Source: Corynebacterium sp. CNJ-954
GTDB lineage: Bacteria; Actinomycetota; Actinomycetes; Mycobacteriales; Mycobacteriaceae
DNA: 64,000 nucleotides
NCBI RefSeq assembly: GCF_001942345.1
Contig: NZ_MKKI01000041.1
Location: 62,001 to 126,000, forward strand
Direction of reading: 5' to 3'
Shown: piece by piece, positions 1 through 8,054 of the stretch
Position numbering within the stretch: the first letter of the stretch is position 1
How the letters are laid out: every line of letters begins with the position of its first letter
Program-made: the position numbers and the translations under genes
Notes under the pieces: generated by a model
What the model was told of the DNA's origin: nothing
What the model saw: the letters and a program-made list of their open reading frames with translations, nothing else
Database searches by the model: none

Positions 1-860
1 GGCGCGTGGCCTCCGCCGGCCCCCTCCGAATGGAAGGTGTGCACAGGACGTCCCTTGAACGCGCGGGCGGTGGACTCGAAGAAGCCGCCTTCGTTGAGGG
101 TGTCGGTGTGGATGGCGAGCTGGACGTCGAATTCGTCGCAGACGTCCATGGCGTTGCGGATGTTCGCCGGAGTCGCGCCCCAGTCCTCGTGGATCTTCAG
201 CCCGGCGGCCCCTCCACGGATCTGCGCGGCCAGTGCGTCCGGAAGCGCGCCGGAACCCTTGCCGAGGAAGCCGGTGTTCACCGGCATGCCCTCAGCGGCC
301 CGCAGCATGAACTGCACGCCGGACGCCCCGGGCGTGCAGGTGGTGCCGAGGGTGCCCTCGGCCGGTCCGGTGCCGCCACCGAAGAAGGTGGTGATGCCGT
401 TGGCCAGGCCGTGCTCGGCCTGCTGCGGGGTGATGTAGTGGATGTGGGTGTCCACGCCCCCGGCGGTGAGGATGCGGTGCTCACCGGCGATGACCTCGGT
501 ACCTGGCCCGATGACCAGGTCGGGGTCGACACCGTCCTGCGTGTTGGGGTTGCCTGCCTTGCCGATCTTCACGATGCGGCCGTCGCGGATGCCGACATCA
601 CCTTTGACGACACCGACCACCGCGTCGAGGACGATGGCGCCGGTGATGACGGTGTCCAGGGCGTTCCCGACGGCGGTGGGGTCCTGGGCCATGCCGTCAC
701 GCACCGCCTTGCCGCCGCCGTACACGGACTCGTCACCGTAGGAGTCGGCGAGATAGTCGCAGTCGATGCGCACCTGCAGGCACGTGTCCGCCAGGGTGAC
801 GGTGTCACCGGTGGTCGGGCCGTAGATCTCGGTGTAGCGGGACCGGTCGATGGTGCTCAT
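1..860 (-). CDS. ureC: Urease subunit alpha, 3' end cut by window edge
   Basis: This is the catalytic subunit of the nickel enzyme urease, which hydrolyses urea to ammonia and carbamate in the cytoplasm. About 286 N-terminal residues lie in the window; the rest runs off the left edge. The N-terminus [19 protein letters not shown] is the standard urease alpha start. The nickel-binding HIH pair is at residues 139-141 ([11 protein letters not shown]). The lysine that becomes carbamylated is near residue 222 (GLKIHEDWG). The segment [13 protein letters not shown] supplies further nickel ligands. The ATG overlaps the ureB stop by 4 nt, so the two are translationally coupled. The accessory genes ureEFGD would be expected beyond the edge. 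Confidence 0.97.
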   Translation of the reverse strand, partial: MSTIDRSRYTEIYGPTTGDTVTLADTCLQVRIDCDYLADSYGDESVYGGGKAVRDGMAQDPTAVGNALDTVITGAIVLDAVVGVVKGDVGIRDGRIVKIGKAGNPNTQDGVDPDLVIGPGTEVIAGEHRILTAGGVDTHIHYITPQQAEHGLANGITTFFGGGTGPAEGTLGTTCTPGASGVQFMLRAAEGMPVNTGFLGKGSGALPDALAAQIRGGAAGLKIHEDWGATPANIRNAMDVCDEFDVQLAIHTDTLNEGGFFESTARAFKGRPVHTFHSEGAGGGHA

Positions 861-1255
861 GGGAGGATCTCCAGCTCATCGTTGGTGGCGAGGAAGCCCG
901 GCAGGTTCTCCAGGGCGCGGGCTTTCACCGCCGGATCGTCGAGGCACCCTTCGACCAGTCCCGCGAAACCGTGCAGGATGCGCCGACCACCGAAGTCCAC
1001 CAGGGTGACCTCGCGGGAATCGCCCGGTTCGAAGCGCACCGCCAGTCCCGAGGGAATGTCCAGATGCATGCCCCACGCCGCCTCACGGTCGACGCTGAGG
1101 GCCGGGTTGACCTCGAAGAAATGGTAGTGGGAGCCCACCTGGACGGCCCGGTCACCGGTGTTCGACACCCGGAGGGTCCTGGTGGCACGCCCCGGGTTCA
1201 GCTCGACCACCGACGGCTGGTCTGAGGCCTGACCGTAGCTGACGGATCCGGACAT
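857..1255 (-). CDS. ureB: Urease subunit beta
   Basis: Structural beta subunit of urease, 132 aa, a normal length for separate UreB. Conserved family blocks are visible: [20 protein letters not shown], then [19 protein letters not shown], and [16 protein letters not shown]. The ATG follows a GGAGAG ribosome site. The gene ends in an ATGA overlap with ureC. Upstream, 9 nt separate it from the His-rich ORF that sits between ureA and ureB. That insertion is unusual, because ureA and ureB are normally adjacent. Confidence 0.97.
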   Translation of the reverse strand: MSGSVSYGQASDQPSVVELNPGRATRTLRVSNTGDRAVQVGSHYHFFEVNPALSVDREAAWGMHLDIPSGLAVRFEPGDSREVTLVDFGGRRILHGFAGLVEGCLDDPAVKARALENLPGFLATNDELEILP

Positions 1256-1264
1256 GGGGCTCTC

Positions 1265-2008
1265 CTAGTGGTGGTGGGAGTGGGAATGGCTGTGCGGGTG
1301 GGAGTGCGTGTGCCCGTCCTCGTCGCCGTGCGAGTGGGCGAAACCGGTGGCGTGGTCCGCGAGCAGACCCGCAGCGATGCCGTCGTCATGATGATCACGA
1401 AGCAGGTGCAGCGCGGTGTGCGATGCACGTTGTACGGCGGTGGCCAGGGACGACGGCCGGAACAACGGGGCCCCATGATCCGCGCCCAGATCAGCACGGA
1501 TCTCCGCGACACCCGTGGCACCGAGGAGACGGAGGCGCTCGCGCGCGGTGTCCGGTGACGGCCACGACCCCTCGAAGGTGACCTCCACCAGGAGATTCTC
1601 GGAGAACTGCTGGGCGAGCCGCACCCGGCGCAGCAGTTCTGCGTCGGCGAACGGGTCGACGGTGTTCGCACGGAACAGGACACCGTCGTGCGACACCGCC
1701 GCAGCACGCAGGTGGCGCCGCATCTCGGCGACGGCGCGGGTCGCGTCGATCAGTGACGGTCCGAGCACGACCTGCGTCCCGGAACGCCGCGCCCACTGCA
1801 ACGCCTGGGCGGCCTGGGTGACCGACGTCAGCGCGCGCCCCGTCCCCGCCGGAATGACCACCAGCGGAACGTCCTGCGTGCGAACCTCTTCGGCGTGGCG
1901 GGAAAGACCGCGGGGGCCGGTGACCACCGGCACCCCCGTGGCGTCCTGCAGGGCGGACGGGGTCGGCGCCTCGGGGCCGGCGTAGAGGACGGTGACGCTC
2001 ACGGTCAC
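1265..2008 (-). CDS. CbiX/SirB-like protein with histidine-rich tail, inside urease operon
   Basis: A 247-aa protein encoded between ureA and ureB. Its GTG start overlaps the ureA stop by 4 nt, and ureB starts 9 nt after its end, so it is co-translated with the structural subunits. The body ([20 protein letters not shown] near the start, then [20 protein letters not shown]) resembles the alpha/beta fold of sirohydrochlorin or cobalt chelatases of the CbiX/SirB type, but that match is weak and from memory. The last 25 or so residues are a run of alternating H and S/P/T ending in HHH, as in nickel-storage tails of UreE or HypB. A nickel-binding or delivery role in urease maturation is inferred from the tail and the position. 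No catalytic chelatase activity can be claimed from the sequence. Confidence 0.85.
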   Translation of the reverse strand: MTVSVTVLYAGPEAPTPSALQDATGVPVVTGPRGLSRHAEEVRTQDVPLVVIPAGTGRALTSVTQAAQALQWARRSGTQVVLGPSLIDATRAVAEMRRHLRAAAVSHDGVLFRANTVDPFADAELLRRVRLAQQFSENLLVEVTFEGSWPSPDTARERLRLLGATGVAEIRADLGADHGAPLFRPSSLATAVQRASHTALHLLRDHHDDGIAAGLLADHATGFAHSHGDEDGHTHSHPHSHSHSHHH

Positions 2009-2310
2009 ATCCCGATCGGGTCGTGGACGCTGACGAGTTTCGTACCGTCGGGGAACGTGGCCTCGACCTGGATCAGGGTCAGTCGTTCACGGACTCCGTC
2101 CTGCACGTCGTCGCTGCCGAGGACCTGTGTACCGATCTCCATGGCTTCGGCCACGGTCCTGCCGTCCCGCGCGGCCTCGATGACTGCCTCGCTGATCAGC
2201 GCGGTGGCTTCGGGCACGTTGAGGGCGAGTCCCCGGGCCTGCCGTCTGCGGCTGACGTCGGCGGCGGTGAAGATGAGGAGCTTCTCCTGCTCCCGGGGAC
2301 TGAGTTCCAC
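2005..2310 (-). CDS. ureA: Urease subunit gamma
   Basis: Gamma subunit of urease, 101 aa from the GTG start chosen here. The translation starts [19 protein letters not shown], which aligns with the standard UreA opening MELTPREKDKL. A longer reading frame exists upstream, but the GTG at 2310 has an AGAAGGA ribosome site 6-7 nt before it and gives the normal UreA length. The C-terminus [20 protein letters not shown] is the conserved family end. It is the first gene of the operon. The 5' region holds a 12-bp palindrome (CATCGGCCGATG, 2339-2350) that could be an operator; that is a guess. Confidence 0.96.
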   Translation of the reverse strand: MELSPREQEKLLIFTAADVSRRRQARGLALNVPEATALISEAVIEAARDGRTVAEAMEIGTQVLGSDDVQDGVRERLTLIQVEATFPDGTKLVSVHDPIGM

Positions 2311-2338
2311 GATGCGTCCTTCTGTGCGTGCTGATGTG

Positions 2339-2350
2339 CATCGGCCGATG
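2339..2350. promoter_or_regulatory. 12-bp palindrome upstream of ureA
   Basis: Perfect inverted repeat CATCGGCCGATG, 29 nt upstream of the ureA GTG, in the 175-nt gap between the urease operon and the hydrolase gene. It could be a regulator site for urease expression. I could not place a convincing -35/-10 pair, and such short GC palindromes occur by chance in high-GC DNA. Confidence 0.3.
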
Positions 2351-2485
2351 GGCCTACCTGTCCAACGGTAGCGAAGCACAGCGTGCCTGGGGACAGTACG
2401 ACGCAGGTTTTACCCGGCGGAAACACTGCGGGGGTGCAGTCACTGGTGCGGTGGCTCAGGTGCCTGCAGGGTGGGGCAGGACAAC

Positions 2486-3319
2486 TCAGTCCGCGAGGAA
2501 CTCCAGCAGCGACGCATTGAATTCGGCGGCGTGGCTGGCGTTCAACCCGTGCGGCGCACCTTCGATCACGGTGGTGCGGGTATGCGGCACAATGTCGGCG
2601 GTGCGCTTACCCGATCCCTCGAACGGCACGATGTCGTCCGAATCACCGTGGATGATGAGCGTGGGGACCTCGATCTTCGGCAGATCCTCGCGGAAATCGG
2701 TGGTCCCGAAGGCCTCCATGCAGCCCAGCGCAGCGGTCTGGTCGCTCTGCTGCGCCATGCGCACCGCGTCCTTCCTGGTCTCCTCGCTGACCTTGAGGTC
2801 ATCCCCGACGGAGAAGAATCCGGTGGTGAAGTCCTCGAAGAAGGCGTCGCGGTCCGCACGCAGACCGTCCTCCATTTCCTTGGCGGCCTCTTCAGTGAGT
2901 GGGCCGTCCGGATTGTCGTCCGTCTTCAGCAGGTACGGCGGCACCGCACCGGCGAAGACGACGCTGCGGATGCGCGAGGTGTCACCGACGCTGAAGTAGC
3001 GTGCCACCTCACCGCCGCCCATGGAGAACCCGACGAGGGTGACGTCGGTGAGGTCGAGTCCGGCCAGCACGTCCTCCAGGTCCTTGGCGAGGGTGTCGTA
3101 CTCGTAACCGGAGTCGGGCTTGTCGGACCGTCCGAAACCGCGACGGTCGTAGGCGACAACCCGGTAACCGTTCTTGCGCAGGACCGATGTCTGTGCCGAC
3201 CAGGACTCCGCCGACAGGGGCCAGCCGTGGATCAGGACGACGGTACGCCCCAGGTCCCCTGACTCTCCGCTGTCGTCGACGTGCAGGTTCACACCGTCGC
3301 GCGTGGTGATCGTGCTCAT
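2486..3319 (-). CDS. Alpha/beta hydrolase, non-heme chloroperoxidase family
   Basis: A 277-aa cytosolic alpha/beta hydrolase with the features of non-heme chloroperoxidases and esterases. The oxyanion-hole segment is VVLIHGWPLSAESW. The nucleophile elbow is GFSMGGG. The acid is in HGDSDDIVPFEGSG, and the catalytic histidine is in EGAPHGLNASH near the C-terminus. The ATG at 3319 is preferred over upstream in-frame codons because GAGGAGGC lies 8-10 nt before it. It is downstream of the ArsR gene on the same strand with a 108-nt gap. The natural substrate cannot be read from the sequence. Confidence 0.93.
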   Translation of the reverse strand: MSTITTRDGVNLHVDDSGESGDLGRTVVLIHGWPLSAESWSAQTSVLRKNGYRVVAYDRRGFGRSDKPDSGYEYDTLAKDLEDVLAGLDLTDVTLVGFSMGGGEVARYFSVGDTSRIRSVVFAGAVPPYLLKTDDNPDGPLTEEAAKEMEDGLRADRDAFFEDFTTGFFSVGDDLKVSEETRKDAVRMAQQSDQTAALGCMEAFGTTDFREDLPKIEVPTLIIHGDSDDIVPFEGSGKRTADIVPHTRTTVIEGAPHGLNASHAAEFNASLLEFLAD

Positions 3320-3427
3320 GTCCGTAAGCCTCCTCGGTGAGAGTTCGGTTGCCACACCGAGAGTACGTGCTCTGCGGGCGCGTGTGGGGTGCCCTGGTCA
3401 GCTCGGTTCAGCGCGGGTCAGTACGGT

Positions 3428-3775
3428 TCAGTGCGCGTGCGTCCCGCCGAAGTGGTGCAGCAACCGGTGCACACGTTCATCGGTGAGTGCGTACCGCATC
3501 ATCCGTCCGTCGCGCGTCGCCGTCACCACACCCGCGGTGGTCAGGAGCCGCAACGCCGCGGACGCCGTCGCCGTCTTCACCCCGGCGCGTGCAGCGAGTT
3601 CGGACATGCTCAGCGTGCCGGGCCCGACGTAGTGCAGGACGGTGAGGAGTCTCAGCCTCGTCTGATCGCCGAGAAGGCGGAACGTCTCCGCCCACTCGTC
3701 GGAGAGCGCACGCATACGGGAGAGATCAGCGTCATGAGCTGCATGCTCCCTGTTCCTCTCCGCGGCACCGTCCAT
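3428..3775 (-). CDS. ArsR-family winged-helix regulator
   Basis: A 115-aa ArsR/SmtB-type repressor. The winged helix runs from FRLLGDQTRLRLLTVLHYV through SELAARAGVKTATASAALRLL to the wing VTATRDGRMMRYALTDERV. The C-terminus HRLLHHFGGTHAH is rich in His and may bind a metal, as in NmtR/KmtR-like sensors; this is inference. No ELCVCDL-type Cys motif of ArsR or CmtR is present. It is divergent from the ABC operon starting at 3844 and upstream of the hydrolase gene. A short direct repeat CGGTTCAG occurs at its 3' end. Confidence 0.9.
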   Translation of the reverse strand: MDGAAERNREHAAHDADLSRMRALSDEWAETFRLLGDQTRLRLLTVLHYVGPGTLSMSELAARAGVKTATASAALRLLTTAGVVTATRDGRMMRYALTDERVHRLLHHFGGTHAH

Positions 3776-3807
3776 GTCTCTGCACTGTAGCGGAACGACG
3801 AGAGGTA

Positions 3808-3853
3808 TTGCCCCGCATTCTCCGTCGGCGCTATATTAAACGTATGTTGAATA
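3808..3853 (+). promoter_or_regulatory. Promoter and operator of leaderless ABC exporter operon
   Basis: TTGCCC (3808-3813) and TATATT (3832-3837) are separated by 18 nt. The ATG of the ATPase gene is only 6 nt after the -10, so the transcript must begin at or next to the start codon. The near-palindrome ATTAAACGTATGTTGAAT (3836-3853) overlaps the -10 end and the start codon. It has 6 of 7 matching arm positions and is well placed for repression. The TetR protein encoded at the end of this operon is the likely binder. Confidence 0.65.
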
Positions 3854-4563
3854 AAACCGCAGTCGAGATCACGGACCTCCACGTGACGCGCGGAAAACAC
3901 CACGTCCTCACCGGATTCAACCTCCGTGTGCCCAACGGCTCCATCACCGGGATCCTCGGCCCGAGCGGGTGCGGCAAGAGCACGTTGATCCGCGCCATCG
4001 CCGGAGTACAGGTCATCCGGTCCGGCGATGTCACCGTCCTGGGCCAGTCGGCCGGCAGCGCAGCCAACCGGGAGAAGGTCGCCTACGTGACCCAGGCGAG
4101 CTCCGTCTACCCGGACCTGACCGTGGAACAGAACCTCCGCTACTTCGCGCGGATCAGCGGGGCGGACCACACCGCCGTCGCCCAGGCCCTCCACGACGTC
4201 GGACTGACCGGGCGTGAACACGACCTGACCGGAAACCTCTCCGGCGGGCAACGCACCCGGGTGTCCCTCGCCGCGGCGTTCGTCGGCGACGCCGAGGTGT
4301 ACCTCCTCGACGAACCGACCGTCGGCCTCGACCCGGTCCTGCGCCGCGACCTCTGGACGCTGTTCACCGGCCTGGCGCAGGACGGGAAGACGCTCCTGGT
4401 CTCCAGCCACGTCATGGACGAGGCCGCACGCTGCGACCGTGTCGTGCTGATGCGTGAAGGACAGCTCATCGCCGACGCGACCCCGGATGAACTCCGGAAG
4501 GACACCGGACAGGACGACCTGGAGCAGGCTTTCCTGACTCTGGCAGAGAGGGACGCGTCATGA
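3844..4563 (+). CDS. ABC transporter ATP-binding protein, ABC-2 exporter type
   Basis: A 239-aa nucleotide-binding subunit of an exporter. It shows Walker A GPSGCGKST, Q-loop region AYVTQASSVYPDLT, signature LSGGQRTRVSLA, Walker B VYLLDEPTVGLD and the switch histidine in SSHVMDEA. The start at 3844 is chosen because the promoter -10 ends 6 nt upstream, so the in-frame codons from 3808 lie inside the promoter. It overlaps the permease gene by ATGA and forms an operon with it and the TetR gene. The export substrate is unknown; such TetR-controlled pairs often handle drugs or lipophilic compounds. Confidence 0.94.
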   Translation: MLNKTAVEITDLHVTRGKHHVLTGFNLRVPNGSITGILGPSGCGKSTLIRAIAGVQVIRSGDVTVLGQSAGSAANREKVAYVTQASSVYPDLTVEQNLRYFARISGADHTAVAQALHDVGLTGREHDLTGNLSGGQRTRVSLAAAFVGDAEVYLLDEPTVGLDPVLRRDLWTLFTGLAQDGKTLLVSSHVMDEAARCDRVVLMREGQLIADATPDELRKDTGQDDLEQAFLTLAERDAS

Positions 4564-5288
4564 ACCGCGCACTCGCCACCGCCCGCCGCGTCGGCGCACA
4601 GCTCTTCCACGATCCCCGGAGCCTGTCACTCGTCCTGGCGCTTCCGTCCCTGCTCCTGTGGCTGTTCAAGTACGTTTTCGACGCCAACCCCGAGATGTTC
4701 CACCGTGTGGGCCCGCAGATGCTGGGACTGTTTCCGTTCATCATCATGTTCCTGTTGACCTCGGTGACCATGGTCCGGGAACGGACCTCAGGGACGCTGG
4801 AACGGCTGCTGAGCACCCGTCTCCGCCGCGGCGAGTTCATCGCCGGCTACGCCCTCGCCTTCGGGACCGCCGGACTCGTCCAGGCCGCGGTCACCTCCGC
4901 CGTCGGCATCTGGCTGCTCGACCTGGACGTGGCCACCCCCTGGATCCTGGGCGTCTTCGCGGTGGCGAACGCATTGCTCGGGACAGGCCTGGGACTACTC
5001 GCCTCAGCGTTCGCCCGGACCGAGTTCCAGGCCGTGCAGTTCATGCCGTTGGTGGTGATACCCCAGTTGCTGTTGTGCGGTCTGCTCACCCCACGTGACA
5101 CGATGGCCACCGTGTTGACCCGCATATCCGATGTCCTGCCGCTGAGTTACTCCGCGGACTCCTTCACCCGCCTCACACAGTCCGGTGGATGGAACGGCGA
5201 CTTCGCCGTCGACCTGACGGTGGTACTGGCCTTCGCTCTGGCGTCGGTCGCCCTGGCCGCCCTGACACTGCGACGGCGTACAGCGTGA
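4560..5288 (+). CDS. ABC-2 type transporter permease
   Basis: A 242-aa integral membrane protein with about six hydrophobic segments, the normal size of an ABC-2 permease. The segment TMVRERTSGTLERLLSTRLRR is the conserved cytoplasmic coupling region of this family. FGLLTPRDTM-type sequence (LLLCGLLTPRDTMATVL) and LPLSYSADSFTRL are the standard C-terminal blocks. It pairs with the ATPase just upstream (ATGA overlap) and its stop overlaps the GTG of the TetR gene. Confidence 0.93.
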   Translation: MNRALATARRVGAQLFHDPRSLSLVLALPSLLLWLFKYVFDANPEMFHRVGPQMLGLFPFIIMFLLTSVTMVRERTSGTLERLLSTRLRRGEFIAGYALAFGTAGLVQAAVTSAVGIWLLDLDVATPWILGVFAVANALLGTGLGLLASAFARTEFQAVQFMPLVVIPQLLLCGLLTPRDTMATVLTRISDVLPLSYSADSFTRLTQSGGWNGDFAVDLTVVLAFALASVALAALTLRRRTA

Positions 5289-5896
5289 GCGCGGAACGCA
5301 GCCCCCGCGGACGGGGACGCCCACGCGGCGGAGATCCGGCACTGACCCGGCAGACCATCATCGACGTCGCCCGGGCCCAGTTCGCCGAACGCGGCTTCCG
5401 CGGAGCGTCTGTCCGCTCCATCGCCGGCGCTGCGGGAGTCGACCCGAGTCTGATCAACCATCATTTCGGCGACAAGGCCAACCTGCTCGTGGCAACCATG
5501 GCGTTGCCGTTCAACCCGCTCGAGAAGATCGCTGGTGTCCTCGACGGGCCGCTGGACGGGCTCGGGAACCGGCTCGTCCGGACGTTCTGCGAGTCCTGGG
5601 ATCCGCACCGTGACGTGTTCACCGCTGCCGTCCGGAGCACCTTCGACGGCAGTCTGGAGAACGCCCCGCTACTCAACTTCGCCCAGAGCGTGGTGACGGA
5701 GAGATTCACCGCGCGTCTCGAGGGGCCCGACGGGCAACTGAGGGCCTCACTGATCGCGAGTCAACTGACCGGCCTGGCCCTGATGCGTTATGTTGCCCGG
5801 ATCGAACCTCTCGCGAGCACCTGCATCGACGATGTCGTCGCCGCCTACGCGCCTGCGTTGCAGGCGAACATCACCCCGGAGATTTCCGGCAGGTAA
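5285..5896 (+). CDS. TetR-family regulator
   Basis: A 203-aa one-component repressor. The N-terminus SAERSPRGRGRPRGGDPA is a basic GRGRP arm, followed by the helix-turn-helix ARAQFAERGFRGASVRSIAGAAGVDPSLINHHFGDK. The GTG start overlaps the permease stop by GTGA. It ends just before a block of palindromic DNA in front of the FecCD operon, so it could act on both its own operon promoter (3836-3853) and that block. Two upstream transporter genes in the same operon argue that it senses a transported small molecule. Confidence 0.93.
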   Translation: MSAERSPRGRGRPRGGDPALTRQTIIDVARAQFAERGFRGASVRSIAGAAGVDPSLINHHFGDKANLLVATMALPFNPLEKIAGVLDGPLDGLGNRLVRTFCESWDPHRDVFTAAVRSTFDGSLENAPLLNFAQSVVTERFTARLEGPDGQLRASLIASQLTGLALMRYVARIEPLASTCIDDVVAAYAPALQANITPEISGR

Positions 5897-5901
5897 AACC
5901 T

Positions 5902-5933
5902 TCATTCAAACGTTCATTTGAACGTGCGAATGA
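5902..5933. promoter_or_regulatory. Nested palindromes in front of FecCD operon
   Basis: The 65-nt gap between the TetR stop and the FecCD GTG contains ACGTTCATTTGAACGT (5910-5925), a perfect 7+2+7 palindrome. Around it are an overlapping TTCAAA/TTTGAA pair and outer arms TCATTC (5902-5907) and GAATGA (5928-5933). This density of symmetry is typical of a TetR-type operator. The binder is not known; the adjacent TetR is the nearest candidate. Confidence 0.6.
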
Positions 5934-5961
5934 GATGTCCGGGGCAGTAGCGTGAACCCCT

Positions 5962-7080
5962 GTGACCATCCGAGCCCGCTCCGCAGTAACGACAACCGGC
6001 ACCGTGGACCGCGACACCCTCGGGCATGGCGCGGCGCGGCGCCGGACAGCACTCTGGACGACAGTTCTCACCGTCGCACTTCTAGTAACTCTGGTGCTCA
6101 GCGTCGGCGTAGGCCCGGTCTCCATTTCCCCCCTCGACTCCGCACGCATCCTCTCCCACCATCTCTTCGGCACCGCACTCGACATGCCGGACGGCACAGA
6201 CCTCTCCCGCCATGACGCCGTGATCTGGACGATCAGGACGCCCCGCGCCGTCCTCGCCGCGACGGTCGGCGCCGGTCTCGCCGTCGCCGGGGCGATCCTG
6301 CAGGCCACGGTGCGCAACATCCTCGCCGACCCCTACGTCCTCGGTGTGAACTCCGGGGCGTCCGTCGGCGCCGCCGCCGCCATACTCACCGGCGTGGGTG
6401 CCGGCTTCGGCGACTACGCCCTCCAGTCCAGTGCCTTCCTCGGGGCGACCGTGGCGTCCCTCATCGTCTTCGGCGTCGCCCGCTCCGCCGGCCGGCTCAC
6501 CGCCACCCGTCTGATCATGGCCGGCGTCGCCGTCGGTTACGCCCTGTCGGCGGTGACCAGCTTCATGATCTTCGCCTCCGACTCGGCGGAATCGTCCCGG
6601 TCGGTGATGTTCTGGCTGCTCGGTTCCCTCGGGCTGGCGTCCTGGTCCGGCCCACTGGCCGCCGTGGTTGTCGTCATCCTTCTGGTGACGGCGGTGCTCC
6701 TGGTCATCGCTCCTCGAGTGGACGCCCTGGCCGCTGGCGACGACACCGCCCTCACGCTGGGCATTCACCCGGACCGCCTGCGCGTCGTCCTCCTGATTCT
6801 CTCGTGCCTCCTCGTCGGCACGGTCGTGGCGATGGCCGGATCCATCGGCTTCGTCGGTCTCGTCGTCCCCCACCTCGCCCGACGGCTCGTCGGTGGTGCA
6901 CACCGCTCGAACGTCCCCGTCGCCGCCCTGCTCGGCGCGATCCTGCTGTGCTGGGCCGACATCGGCTCACGCACGCTGCTCGCGCCACAGGAAATCCCCG
7001 TCGGCATCATCACCGCCATCGTCGGCGCACCCTTCCTCCTCCTTCTCGTCCACCGCATGCACCAGGGAGTCCAAGCATGA
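5962..7080 (+). CDS. FecCD-type metal/siderophore/cobalamin ABC permease
   Basis: A 372-aa permease of the FecCD/BtuC family, which forms a homodimeric channel for ferric siderophores, heme or cobalamin. Family blocks are RTPRAVLAATVGAGLAVAGA, then DPYVLGVNSGASVGA, and AGSIGFVGLVVPHLARRLVG near the C-terminus. About nine to ten hydrophobic segments are visible. The start is the GTG at 5962. It overlaps the lipoprotein gene by ATGA, in the common order permease, binding protein, ATPase. The substrate cannot be fixed; nickel or cobalamin is possible but unproven. Confidence 0.94.
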   Translation: MTIRARSAVTTTGTVDRDTLGHGAARRRTALWTTVLTVALLVTLVLSVGVGPVSISPLDSARILSHHLFGTALDMPDGTDLSRHDAVIWTIRTPRAVLAATVGAGLAVAGAILQATVRNILADPYVLGVNSGASVGAAAAILTGVGAGFGDYALQSSAFLGATVASLIVFGVARSAGRLTATRLIMAGVAVGYALSAVTSFMIFASDSAESSRSVMFWLLGSLGLASWSGPLAAVVVVILLVTAVLLVIAPRVDALAAGDDTALTLGIHPDRLRVVLLILSCLLVGTVVAMAGSIGFVGLVVPHLARRLVGGAHRSNVPVAALLGAILLCWADIGSRTLLAPQEIPVGIITAIVGAPFLLLLVHRMHQGVQA

Positions 7081-8054
7081 CACGCACCACAACAACCACC
7101 CTGTCCACCGCATCAGTCGTCCTGGCGGCATCACTGCTCCTGGCATCATGCTCCCAGGCAGAGGAGACAGCGGCGACGACGGTCGACAACTGCGGTGACA
7201 CCGTCACCCTCGACGGTGTGCCGGACAACGTCACCCTGCTGAAACCCGCCGCGGTGAGCACCCTCAGCGCCCTCGGCGTCCTCGACCACGTCACCCACCG
7301 GGCCGGTCAGTACCCCACCGAGTACTACGACGACGCCACCAACGCCACCCTGGACGGCATCCCCTCGATCACCGACCGCACCGACGACTCCGGGCACCTG
7401 CAGATCTCGCGTGAAGAGGTCGTCGCCTCGGGTGCCGATCTTGTGTTGGGCGAGACCGACACCGTCAACCGCCAGACCCTGGCCAGCTCCGACATCCCGC
7501 TCATCGAGGAACCCGCGTTCTGCGGAGCGATCGACGGCGACGTCACCTGGGACGACGTCTGGGACCAGATCCGACTCTACGGCACCGTCTTCAACCGTCC
7601 GGACCAGGCCACAGCTCTCGTCGACGATCTGCAACGCCGTCTGGACACCGCTCAGGAGGCGTCGAACGCCGCGGGCACGGGACGCAGTGTCGCCGTCCTG
7701 TACCCCACCGTCGGCGGCGGAGTGACCTACGCCTACGGCACCGGCTCGATGGCCGCCCCCGTGGTCGCTGCGACAGGGGCGTCCAACGTCTACGACGATC
7801 AGAGCGAGCGGGTCTTCGACGTCACCGCCGAGGACATCGTCGACCGTGACCCCGACGTGATCGTCGCCCTGTACAGCTCCGGCGACAGCCGGGACATCGT
7901 CGACGAGGTCAACCGTCTTCCCGGTATCGACCGCACCACCGCCGGCCGCGACCAGCGGATTCTGCCGATGCTGCTCAACTACGCCGAACCACCGACGCCA
8001 CTCGCCCTGGACGGCGTGGACACGCTGAACGAGTACCTGCGGGAGCACCCGTGA
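7077..8054 (+). CDS. FecB/BtuF-type substrate-binding lipoprotein
   Basis: A 325-aa periplasmic-type binding protein anchored by lipid. The signal peptide ends in the lipobox LLLASC, with the lipidated cysteine near residue 25. The two-lobe class III layout (TLSALGVLDHVTHR in the first lobe, ATGASNVYDDQSERVFDVTAEDIVDRDPDVIVAL in the second) matches siderophore and cobalamin binding proteins. Cys residues in NCGDTV and FCGAID may form a disulfide. It lies between the FecCD permease and the ATPase with 4-nt overlaps on both sides. Confidence 0.92.
   Translation: MTRTTTTTLSTASVVLAASLLLASCSQAEETAATTVDNCGDTVTLDGVPDNVTLLKPAAVSTLSALGVLDHVTHRAGQYPTEYYDDATNATLDGIPSITDRTDDSGHLQISREEVVASGADLVLGETDTVNRQTLASSDIPLIEEPAFCGAIDGDVTWDDVWDQIRLYGTVFNRPDQATALVDDLQRRLDTAQEASNAAGTGRSVAVLYPTVGGGVTYAYGTGSMAAPVVAATGASNVYDDQSERVFDVTAEDIVDRDPDVIVALYSSGDSRDIVDEVNRLPGIDRTTAGRDQRILPMLLNYAEPPTPLALDGVDTLNEYLREHP

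Noticed and set aside
3409-3433. Direct repeat CGGTTCAG twice near the end of the ArsR gene
   Set aside because: Too short and partly coding; chance is likely.
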